From Neoakkermansia glycaniphila (lineage in GTDB: Bacteria > Verrucomicrobiota > Verrucomicrobiia > Verrucomicrobiales > Akkermansiaceae), in NCBI RefSeq assembly GCF_001683795.1, contig NZ_LIGX01000023.1:19161-83160 (forward strand): a stretch of 64,000 nucleotides of DNA, in the 5' to 3' direction. Shown in pieces: positions 42,859-50,403 of the stretch; positions within the stretch are counted from its first letter, which is position 1; every line of letters begins with the position of its first letter. The translations under genes and the position numbers were made by a program. The notes under the pieces are model-generated. The model was given only the letters and a program-made list of their open reading frames with translations, ran no database searches and was not told the DNA's origin.

Positions 42859-43635
42859 ATGAAAGCGCGCACCTTCCTCAAAAACCGCAAGGGTTTCACC
42901 CTGATGGAGACAGTCATCGCCATCGGCATCATCGGCGTCCTTCTTGTCGTCTTCGTCTCCCTCTTCGTTCCAGCCAAGCGCATCGTCCGCACCGCCCTTG
43001 CCCAGCAATCGCGGGAACGCATCATCAACACCCTCAAAACGGAAATGGACATCGTCCGAAGCCATGAACAGGCTCCCTCCGATGCCAAACAATCCAGCGA
43101 AGGCAAATACACGAGCGCCTTCGACAAAGCCTTCTACTGGATACGCAAAACCAAATCCCCCTCCACCGCCATCGCCATCTTCTCCTACCGGGGAGACCTC
43201 AGCCAGCCCCGCCGCAACGACGGCTCGCTCCGCCCCGTCACCGGACAGAAAGACATCCCCGGACAGAACTCCATGCTGGTAAACACCGCCTGCCTGATGG
43301 ACGACACCGAGCGCATCAGCGACATGAAATATGCCGTCGGCCCAGTCTTCCTCGTCAAACTCACCCAGCTCATCCGTTCCGGCAACGGCACTTACGAAAC
43401 CGCCAAATCTCCGGGCTCGCTGGGCAACCCGAACACGAAAGGCCAGGGCATCCAGACTCCCGACCGCTACGTGTACGACACCACCAACCCGAAGGAAACC
43501 CCGTGGGGCGGCAGCATCATGTGCCGCGCCGAATTCTACCTGCTCACCCCGCCCGATCCCAACCGCGTCAAAAACAAAACATGGGAAGACATGGGCAAAC
43601 CCTTCATCGAAACCAACCTCCCCTTCCGCCGCTAA
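42859..43635 (+). CDS. Prepilin-like protein (second of three)
   Basis: A 258-residue protein with the leader NRKGFTLMETVIAIGIIGVLLVVFVSLF: Gly/Phe cleavage site and +5 Glu, then a hydrophobic helix. The C-terminal part is soluble and has no recognised motif beyond pseudopilin character. It lies 36 nt after the first prepilin gene and 24 nt before the third, so they are very probably one transcript. Confidence 0.82.
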   Translation: MKARTFLKNRKGFTLMETVIAIGIIGVLLVVFVSLFVPAKRIVRTALAQQSRERIINTLKTEMDIVRSHEQAPSDAKQSSEGKYTSAFDKAFYWIRKTKSPSTAIAIFSYRGDLSQPRRNDGSLRPVTGQKDIPGQNSMLVNTACLMDDTERISDMKYAVGPVFLVKLTQLIRSGNGTYETAKSPGSLGNPNTKGQGIQTPDRYVYDTTNPKETPWGGSIMCRAEFYLLTPPDPNRVKNKTWEDMGKPFIETNLPFRR

Positions 43636-43659
43636 ACCTTTCTCCGAGCAACAGCCACC

Positions 43660-44643
43660 ATGAAAACCTCCGCATACAAAAAGGCGTCCGGCTTCACCCT
43701 CATCGAACTGATGGTCGCCATGGCGATCACCACCATCCTCGTCGTCATCATCGTCACGCTCACGACGCGCGGCATCGAAATCTGGAAAAACATCACGCAG
43801 GAAATCTCCACCAGCTCCAAAGCCCAGATCGCCCTGCAAACCATGTGCGACGACCTGCAATGCCTGCAAATACGCAGGGGCAACGACTACGAATGGTTCT
43901 ACGCCGCCAACGATGAAAAAGTACTCGGCACGGATGGCGGCCCGCAGGGGCTTCGCATCACCAACTCCGCCCAGCTCATCTTCTTCACCTCCTCCATCGA
44001 CCGCAACAAAGCCGTCGAAAGCGAACAGAAAAACACCAAGGCCGACCTGTACAAGGCACAAGGAGACATCAATGCCGTCGGCTACAGACTCATGTACCGC
44101 GACCAGATCCTGAACATCGACGGAAATGCAGGCAAAGGCTTCGCCACCTACTCTCTCTACCGCCAAATCGTCTCCCCCAAGCAAACCTACCAGAACCTGC
44201 TGGCCCAGACCGACCTCAAACGCGCCTACAACCGCTACGAAGAAAACGATAAAAAACACTTCCTCGTCGAAAACATCATCGAAATGACCCTCGTCCTCGA
44301 AGTGGAATACACCACCGTCAATGGAACGGGCAGCAAAAAACAGCTCCGAAGGGAAATCAAAAGCATCCCCATCATCTCCACCTCCAGCGGAGGTGAAGCC
44401 TACAAAAGCGTAGAAGTCTTCGGCGATCGGCTCGCCGTCTCGAAAACGGGAGGCAAAGCCGACTCCGACATGGAACAGGGCCGCATCCTCGCCGCATCTA
44501 TCACCATGACCGTCGTCTCCGATGAAGGCATGAACATCGTCCAGAACGCCCGCAAGAACGGCCGCACGCCCAATCAGGCGGACTTCTTCCGGAAATACAC
44601 CAACAGCTACAGCCAGTCCGTCATGCTGCCCACGCCCCAATAA
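43660..44643 (+). CDS. Prepilin-like protein (third of three)
   Basis: A 327-residue protein with leader KASGFTLIELMVAMAITTILVVIIVTL, again Gly/Phe cleavage and Glu +5. The large C-terminal domain contains helical charged segments and no enzyme motif. Its size and the S-G-F-T-L-I-E leader agree with the C member of the Verru_Chthon cassette families, though I cannot confirm this by eye. No prepilin peptidase or assembly ATPase is seen in the window. Confidence 0.8.
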   Translation: MKTSAYKKASGFTLIELMVAMAITTILVVIIVTLTTRGIEIWKNITQEISTSSKAQIALQTMCDDLQCLQIRRGNDYEWFYAANDEKVLGTDGGPQGLRITNSAQLIFFTSSIDRNKAVESEQKNTKADLYKAQGDINAVGYRLMYRDQILNIDGNAGKGFATYSLYRQIVSPKQTYQNLLAQTDLKRAYNRYEENDKKHFLVENIIEMTLVLEVEYTTVNGTGSKKQLRREIKSIPIISTSSGGEAYKSVEVFGDRLAVSKTGGKADSDMEQGRILAASITMTVVSDEGMNIVQNARKNGRTPNQADFFRKYTNSYSQSVMLPTPQ

Positions 44644-44673
44644 TGCATCTACCGCCTGCACAGGAAGGATAGT

Positions 44674-45414
44674 ATGTCAAACGATTGGAACACCGCCGCA
44701 TGGATGGGCCCCCTGCCCACCCTCACCCTCTGGAAAGACCCTGTCGCCCGCACGGGTTGGGAATGCATGGCCGCCGATGAACTCATGCTCGGCCTCCCCG
44801 GCTCCTGGATGCGCATCTACCGATGGGGGCGGCCTACCGTCAGCTTCGGCTGCTTCGACACCTCCGCCGAAGCGTCCCGCCTCTTCCCGGATGCCGGCAT
44901 CGACTATATACGCCGCTGGACAGGCGGAGGCATTGTCGACCACCGGACGGACATCCCCTTCACCCTCGCCCTCTCGCCGGAAGACAGGCCGGGCCGCCCC
45001 ACGAGCGCCGTCCTGTACAAATGGATACACGGAGCTCTTGCCGCAGCCATGAAACAATGCGGCGTCGCATGCCGCCTGCTCCCCGCCGATGCGCCTGACG
45101 GAGGCCGGGCATGCTTCTCCAGCCCCGTTGCCAGCGACCTCGTCGGCCCCAACGGAGAAAAACTGGCAGGAGGAGGCCAACGCCGCACACCCCTCGGCAT
45201 CCTGCATCAGGGCAGCATCCAGAACTGCATCCTCCCCGAAGGCTGGGATCTCGCCTTTGCCGAACTCCTCTCCATCCGCTTCACCCTCATCGAAAACGAG
45301 GAACCCGCACCGGGATTCCGGAATGCGGTACGCACCCTTGCCGAACAAAAATACGCGAGCGCCGCATGGAATGACGAAACGCACGGGCGGCGCGGCACAC
45401 ACCTTTCTCATTGA
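44674..45414 (+). CDS. Lipoate-protein ligase A family protein
   Basis: A 246-residue protein of the lipoyl ligase (BPL/LplA) fold. The family motif R-R-W-T-G-G-G-I-V-D-H is at about residues 86-96, and the catalytic Lys context KLAGGGQRRTPLGILHQGSIQ at about 165-185. It would attach lipoate or octanoate to E2 subunits or H protein, or may act as an octanoyltransferase. A clear ribosome binding site AGGAAGG (44662-44668) lies 5 nt before the ATG, one of the few strong ones in this window. The next gene starts 4 nt after its stop. Confidence 0.85.
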   Translation: MSNDWNTAAWMGPLPTLTLWKDPVARTGWECMAADELMLGLPGSWMRIYRWGRPTVSFGCFDTSAEASRLFPDAGIDYIRRWTGGGIVDHRTDIPFTLALSPEDRPGRPTSAVLYKWIHGALAAAMKQCGVACRLLPADAPDGGRACFSSPVASDLVGPNGEKLAGGGQRRTPLGILHQGSIQNCILPEGWDLAFAELLSIRFTLIENEEPAPGFRNAVRTLAEQKYASAAWNDETHGRRGTHLSH

Positions 45415-45418
45415 CATC

Positions 45419-46756
45419 ATGGACGAATCCAAGACCGGTGCATGGCGCAAAAACGCCGCAGCCATCATCGTGGACGCACAAGGCAACATCCTCCTCGGCA
45501 AAGATCCCGGCCGCAACCAATACTGGCACTTCCCGCAGGGCGGAGTCATGCGGGGTGAAAACCTTGAGCACACCATTGCGCGCGAAGTATGGGAAGAAGT
45601 CGGCATCCGGCCCTCCGAATACAAAATCCTCGCCCACGGCCACGGCTTCCGCTATGCCTACCCTCCCAGCCATCGGCGCAGCGGCCGCTGGATCGGACAG
45701 GAACAAACCTACTTCCTCCTCCTGTGCCACAAAATCAAACCGAAATCCGACGTCTCGAGAAGCAACGAATTCTCTGAAACGAAATGGTTTGCACAGTCCG
45801 AGATCCGCCCCCAGCTCTTCCCGAAATTCAAACGCAGCGTCGCCAAGCAGGTCCTCAAACACTTCTTTGTCACAAATCAATACTTGCCAAAAACACCCCA
45901 ACAAAGGCATACTGTCCCCGTCAAACACATCATGGAACTCTCACCGGACATCAGCCGCTATCTCGTCACACCCGGCAAAAAGCTGAAAATGCAGGATTAC
46001 AGCCCCTCCGACCGTTCCCTCTTCCAGGGTACCAAGGAAGAATCCGCCCTCTTCTTCGACAACCTCAAAACCGAACTCCAGGACCTGCAGAAACGCCTGT
46101 ATGCCCAGCACAAACACCGCGTACTCGTCATCCTGCAAGGCATGGATGCCAGCGGCAAGGACGGCTGCGTCCGGCAGGTCTTCTCCTGCATGGACCCCCA
46201 CGGCATGAAAGTCATCTCCTTCAAACGCCCGACCGCGCTTGAACTCGACCACGACTTCCTCTGGCGCGTCCACCCGCAGGTACCGGCCAACGGCGAAGTC
46301 GTCGTCTTCAACCGCTCCCATTATGAAGACATCATCGCCGTACGCGTCAAAAAACTCTTCGACGACGCCGTCTGGCAACGGCGCTACAAATACGTCGTCG
46401 ACTTCGAAGACATGCTCGTCGGCGAAGGAACCACCATCATCAAAATCTTCCTCAACATCTCCAAGGAAGAACAAAAGGAACGCCTCGAATCCCGCCTCAA
46501 GGACTCCCAGAAACTCTGGAAATTCGAACCTTCCGACCTCGCAGACCGCGCCATGTGGGATGAATTCCAGACTGCCTATCAGGACCTTCTGGAAAAAACA
46601 TCCACCGAAGCCGCACCGTGGTACATCATCCCCGGCGACCGCAAATGGTACCGTAACCTCATCGTCGCCAAGCTCCTCGTCGAAAAACTGCGTGCCCTCA
46701 ACCTCCAGTTCCCCGAGCCGAAAGTCGACCCCTCGGACATCATCGTCCATGACTGA
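45419..46756 (+). CDS. NUDIX (RppH-like) and polyphosphate kinase 2 in one reading frame
   Basis: A continuous 445-residue frame with two domains. Residues 1-150 are a NUDIX hydrolase of RNA-pyrophosphohydrolase type: the Nudix box GGVMRGENLEHTIAREVW is followed by EEVGI, and PKFKRSVAKQVLKHF is the RppH end. After a 20-residue linker, residues about 175-445 are PPK2: Walker A LQGMDASGKDGCV, lid/Walker B FNRSHYEDII and the C-terminal IIPGDRKWYRNL. RppH trims 5' triphosphates or NAD caps from RNA; PPK2 uses polyphosphate to phosphorylate nucleotides. A separate PPK2 start at 45932 behind a promoter-like sequence is an alternative, so it may be two overlapping products rather than one fusion. 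Confidence 0.85.
   Translation: MDESKTGAWRKNAAAIIVDAQGNILLGKDPGRNQYWHFPQGGVMRGENLEHTIAREVWEEVGIRPSEYKILAHGHGFRYAYPPSHRRSGRWIGQEQTYFLLLCHKIKPKSDVSRSNEFSETKWFAQSEIRPQLFPKFKRSVAKQVLKHFFVTNQYLPKTPQQRHTVPVKHIMELSPDISRYLVTPGKKLKMQDYSPSDRSLFQGTKEESALFFDNLKTELQDLQKRLYAQHKHRVLVILQGMDASGKDGCVRQVFSCMDPHGMKVISFKRPTALELDHDFLWRVHPQVPANGEVVVFNRSHYEDIIAVRVKKLFDDAVWQRRYKYVVDFEDMLVGEGTTIIKIFLNISKEEQKERLESRLKDSQKLWKFEPSDLADRAMWDEFQTAYQDLLEKTSTEAAPWYIIPGDRKWYRNLIVAKLLVEKLRALNLQFPEPKVDPSDIIVHD
45884..45913 (+). promoter_or_regulatory. Possible internal promoter before the PPK2 domain
   Basis: TTGCCA (45884-45889) and CATACT (45908-45913) lie 18 nt apart in an AT-richer stretch that codes for the linker. They sit 19-48 nt before an in-frame ATG (45932, MELSPDISR) at the PPK2 start. 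Confidence 0.4.
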
Positions 46757-46843
46757 CCCAGCCAACACCTTGTCCGGCCCAGACGCCGCACCACCAAGCA
46801 GAACCTGCGCGGCGTACCCCGGGCAGGCCATGCCGCCGGATTC

Positions 46844-47554
46844 CTACTTCAGAGCGAGGCGATAGCTTGCGTCCAGCCGCTCCGCCAACTCCTCGAACGG
46901 AACGGAACCGTCCAGACAAAGACTCACCCAGCTCTTCTTATTCATGTGGTAGGCCGGAAAACGGCTGACCCCATCCACATAGCGCTCCAGCTCGCAAGGA
47001 TCAAGGCGCAGATTGAGCACCTCGACCGGCTCTCCGGAATCGCCGCCCAGCTTCAAACGCGGCACCATCAGAAAAACGGCGTACCATTTCCTGCTGTCGC
47101 GGCGGCGCACCACGGCACTCTCCGGTGATCTTCTCCACAAATACTCCAGATCGTCGCCGTAAGACGCCTGCACATATGCTATCAGCCGCTTGGTCAGCTC
47201 GTGCTTGAAAACATCCGGCTCGAAACAACATTCCGCCACATGCCACAGCTCCTCCTCGAACTCCTTGCGCAGTTGCCTGTCCATAAACGAAGACGGAGAC
47301 TTTCGCGCCAAATGCACCATCTCGTTCTCCTTCTCGCCGGAACCACATACCGCCGCGTGGACAGAACCGTCCGCACGAATCTCGACAACCATCTCGAACA
47401 TGCCGCCCAGCAGCTTCGCCCCATGCGAAAAACCACTCTCTCCCTGTGCGAAACCGAATGGAAGCAGTTGATCCTCACGGAGCTTCCTATCCTTGAAAAC
47501 GCGCGCGACGGCCTTTTCCAGCCAGCTTGTTCGGGGAGAAGAGCGAAAAAACAT
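46844..47554 (-). CDS. YjbR/MmcQ family protein with N-terminal extension
   Basis: A 236-residue protein. The last 120 residues (from YGDDLEYLWRRSPESAVVRR) match the YjbR/MmcQ domain, including KWYAVFLMVPRLKL, VEVLNLRLDP and the late YHMNKKSWVSLCLDGSVPFEEL. The N-terminal 115 residues contain another domain with GFAQGESGFSHGAKLLGG and a Cys; I do not recognise it. YjbR proteins are DNA-binding-like folds of unclear role. Confidence 0.78.
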   Translation of the reverse strand: MFFRSSPRTSWLEKAVARVFKDRKLREDQLLPFGFAQGESGFSHGAKLLGGMFEMVVEIRADGSVHAAVCGSGEKENEMVHLARKSPSSFMDRQLRKEFEEELWHVAECCFEPDVFKHELTKRLIAYVQASYGDDLEYLWRRSPESAVVRRRDSRKWYAVFLMVPRLKLGGDSGEPVEVLNLRLDPCELERYVDGVSRFPAYHMNKKSWVSLCLDGSVPFEELAERLDASYRLALK

Positions 47555-47691
47555 GCGACAACGAAGGGAGTAAAAATTCTATTGGGCAACAACCGGATTC
47601 CGGCTTATGGTCATCTCATCACATGATCCTTACCTGGAAGCAAACATTTGATGAGCTCACGAAATTATCCTGTCTCCTTGCCCTCAAACCA

Positions 47692-48438
47692 TCATGCCGG
47701 ACTGCAACCGGGAATCCCCAGAGCCTTCAACTGCTCGCGCGGCTTATCGGGCCAGCACTTGTTGGCCATCGGACTCGCCGGACTCGGATGCAGCAACGTA
47801 CCGAACACGAACTTCCTCTCCGGCAGCATCGCCGCCACCGCCTCAAGCTGCTTCAGCGCGTAGCCGCCCACTCCCACCAGAACCTCCGGCTGCATCAGCT
47901 CGATCAAACGCTTCAGATGCGCACGGCAATCGGCATCCACCTGCTGCACCTGCTCCGCAGGCAATTGGGCGGGCGTAATATTCGCTCCCGATTCACTCAT
48001 CCAGATCAGCGGACAATAATTCACCACGTAGCACTCCCGGAAAAAATTCTCCGCCGTACCGTACAACTCCTCGAACAGCCCCCAGAGCCTCCTCCCGCTC
48101 ACCTCCGAACGCGGGCAATCGAACCCCTGCACCGGACGCTTCGGATGGCACGCCGCAGGCGCTCCCACCTTCTCGCGGATATGCAGCCACTCCGTCACCG
48201 CCGCCACCTCGCCGAACGGCACACCCGTCTGCGCCATCCCGAACGGCCCCGGATTCATCCCGAGGAACAGCACCCGCTTCGTCGTCGCACCATAACGGCG
48301 GATATACGCCTCATGCCCCGCCCATGCGTAATCGAGCGGATTGTAGGTATAAGCCACTGGTGCATCGAAGTGTAGGGCATTCATCTCATCCTTCAGCACG
48401 CGGGCGGCGGCCAGCACTTCTTCCACATTGATCTGCAT
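47692..48438 (-). CDS. Uracil-DNA glycosylase, SMUG1-like
   Basis: A 248-residue base-excision repair enzyme of the UDG superfamily. Motif 1 is FLGMNPGPFGMAQTGVPFG and the leucine-loop motif 2 is HPSPASPMANKCW, both as in single-strand-selective SMUG1. NYCPLIWMSESGANITP lies between. It removes uracil or hydroxymethyluracil from DNA. A Met 10 codons upstream would extend the N terminus, but the domain begins at MQINVEEVL. Confidence 0.85.
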   Translation of the reverse strand: MQINVEEVLAAARVLKDEMNALHFDAPVAYTYNPLDYAWAGHEAYIRRYGATTKRVLFLGMNPGPFGMAQTGVPFGEVAAVTEWLHIREKVGAPAACHPKRPVQGFDCPRSEVSGRRLWGLFEELYGTAENFFRECYVVNYCPLIWMSESGANITPAQLPAEQVQQVDADCRAHLKRLIELMQPEVLVGVGGYALKQLEAVAAMLPERKFVFGTLLHPSPASPMANKCWPDKPREQLKALGIPGCSPA

Positions 48439-48491
48439 GCGGAAAGCATAGCAAAAGTATGACTTCATGGCGAGAGAAATGAAGTATAAGC

Positions 48492-48520
48492 TTGCATGGA
48501 AGCGCGTTTCCTGTTATCGT
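48492..48520 (+). promoter_or_regulatory. Candidate promoter of pfkA
   Basis: TTGCAT (48492-48497) and TATCGT (48515-48520), preceded by TGT as an extended -10, are spaced by 17 nt. The leader before the ATG at 48553 would be about 27 nt. Confidence 0.45.
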
Positions 48521-48552
48521 CCGCCCGTTAATTTTTTACCAATCGTATTCTC

Positions 48553-49515
48553 ATGAGTGGAATTGCCATTATGACCTCTGGTGGAGATGCTGCCGGGATG
48601 AACCCTGCAGTAAAGGCGGCCGTGGAACGCGCCCGCCAACTTGGAATGAAGCCGTTCGTCATCTACGACGGCCTGGAAGGTCTGATCGACGGCAAAATCA
48701 AAGCCGCTACCCGTGATCTCACCTGCGAAATGTCGCACCGCGGCGGCACCCTGCTCCGCTCCTCGCGCTCCAAACGCTTCTTCGAGTACAGCTACCGCGA
48801 ACAGGCGTACAAGCACCTCAAGGACAACAACATCGAACACCTCGTCATTGCAGGCGGCGACGGCTCCTTCCGCGCGCTCAACGACTTCTTCAACGACTTC
48901 CAGGTACCCTTTGCAGGCATCCCCGCCACCATCGACAACGACATCGCGGGCACGGACTACTGCCTCGGCGTCGACACCGCGCAGAACATCATCCTCAACT
49001 GCATCGACACCATCCGCGACACCGCCCAGTCCCATCACCGCGCCTTCGTCATCGAAACCATGGGGCGCGACTGCGGCTACCTCGCCATGACCGCCGCCAT
49101 CTGCAGCGGGGCGGACATCCTCGTCGTCCCTGAACTCCCCTACGACCTCGAATCGATCAAAAAGCGTCTCCAGCCGCAAATCGAGGAAGGCGTCGGCTAC
49201 GTCATCGCCATCGTCGCGGAAGGCACCAAAAAGGCTCAGGAACTCACTGACTGGCTCAGCACCAACACCGGCATGGACACCCGCCTCACCGTCCTCGGCC
49301 ATATGCAGCGCGGTGGAGCGCCCTCGGCACGAGACCGCCTCATGGGAGCACGCTTCGGCACACGCGCCGTAGAAGCCCTTCATTCCGGCAACATCAACCG
49401 CATCATGGTCTATCATGACGGACACCACGGCGAATGCGCCCTCGATCAGGTGGCCGGGCAGAAATACCATGTCAGCCAAAGCATCATCAAACTTTGCGAA
49501 GACATGACTCGCTAA
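48553..49515 (+). CDS. pfkA: 6-phosphofructokinase
   Basis: A 320-residue glycolytic kinase making fructose 1,6-bisphosphate. The nucleotide loop IAIMTSGGDAAGMN opens the protein. GGDGS near residue 96 (Gly rather than a second Asp) and PATIDNDIAGTD (no Lys in place of Ala/Gly) indicate the ATP- rather than PPi-dependent form. MGRDCGYLA and RGGAPSARDRLM are further family motifs. The parA gene follows after 37 nt. Confidence 0.95.
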   Translation: MSGIAIMTSGGDAAGMNPAVKAAVERARQLGMKPFVIYDGLEGLIDGKIKAATRDLTCEMSHRGGTLLRSSRSKRFFEYSYREQAYKHLKDNNIEHLVIAGGDGSFRALNDFFNDFQVPFAGIPATIDNDIAGTDYCLGVDTAQNIILNCIDTIRDTAQSHHRAFVIETMGRDCGYLAMTAAICSGADILVVPELPYDLESIKKRLQPQIEEGVGYVIAIVAEGTKKAQELTDWLSTNTGMDTRLTVLGHMQRGGAPSARDRLMGARFGTRAVEALHSGNINRIMVYHDGHHGECALDQVAGQKYHVSQSIIKLCEDMTR

Positions 49516-49552
49516 GAGTCACCGTCTTCGCCGCACCCCACCCTGCCGCCTC

Positions 49553-50320
49553 ATGAAGGTCATTGCCATTGCCAACCAAAAAGGAGGAGTAGGCAAAACG
49601 ACTACCTCGATCAACCTGGCGGCAGGCATCGCCCAGAAACGCAAGCGCGTCCTCCTTATCGACCTCGACCCGCAGGCCAACGCCACCAGCGGACTCGGCA
49701 TCGAAGCCGCCGGACACCAGAGCATCTACCCCGCCCTCATCGGCGAACAATCCATCCTCGAAACCATCGTGGACACGGGGCGCAAAAACCTGCACCTCAT
49801 CCCCTCCCACATGGACCTCTCGGGCGTTGAAATCGAACTCGCCCAGACCGGCCAGCACCTCACCGCCCTCCGCAACTGCCTCGCCCCCATCCGCGACGCA
49901 GGCATGTACGATTTCGTCATCCTCGACACGCCTCCCTCCCTCGGCGTCCTCATGACATCCGCCCTCGCTGCGGCGGACGAAGTACTCACCCCCTTGCAGT
50001 GCGAATGGTTCGGCCTCGAAGGCCTCGCCAAAATCCTCTACATCATCACCCAGATCAGCCAGTCCGGAGCCAACCCCGGCCTCACGCTCGGCGGTGTCCT
50101 GATGACCATGTACGACGGCCGCACCAACCTCTCGCGCCAGGTCGTCGAACAAGTACGCCAGCACCTCCCGCAGGCAGCCTACCGCACCCTCATCCCCCGT
50201 TCCGTCCGCATCGGAGAATCGCCCAGCTTCGGCGAAACCATCTTTGAACACGACCCGAACGGCATCGGCGCCAGCGCCTACCTCTCTGCTGCCGCCGAAT
50301 TCCTCAAGCGCCACAAATAA
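49553..50320 (+). CDS. parA: ParA/Soj family ATPase
   Basis: A 255-residue deviant Walker ATPase for chromosome segregation. The N-terminal NQKGGVGKTTTSINLA holds the signature Lys pair. IDLDPQANATSGLG is Walker A', and FVILDTPPSLG is Walker B. No ParB with parS function is adjacent (the ParB-like protein at 25 kb is a different family), so the partner lies elsewhere. It lies between pfkA and priA. Confidence 0.93.
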   Translation: MKVIAIANQKGGVGKTTTSINLAAGIAQKRKRVLLIDLDPQANATSGLGIEAAGHQSIYPALIGEQSILETIVDTGRKNLHLIPSHMDLSGVEIELAQTGQHLTALRNCLAPIRDAGMYDFVILDTPPSLGVLMTSALAAADEVLTPLQCEWFGLEGLAKILYIITQISQSGANPGLTLGGVLMTMYDGRTNLSRQVVEQVRQHLPQAAYRTLIPRSVRIGESPSFGETIFEHDPNGIGASAYLSAAAEFLKRHK

Positions 50321-50403
50321 CCCGCCGTCCTGAGGCGCATCGCACCTCACCCGGCAGCCCTGCCCCAGCGGCACAATCGGCCCGGCGGCCGAACCGCCCC
50401 GCC

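Noticed and set aside
42082..44661. A large minus-strand frame opposite the prepilin genes
   Set aside because: It is open only because the plus-strand codons are C-rich in the third position. Its product is low complexity (Gly/Asp/Val/Phe), has no motif, and lies opposite three clear prepilin genes.
49553..50320. A chromosomal origin near parA
   Set aside because: No parB, dnaA, gyrB or DnaA-box cluster is seen, and strand composition does not switch, so parA is not taken as an origin mark.
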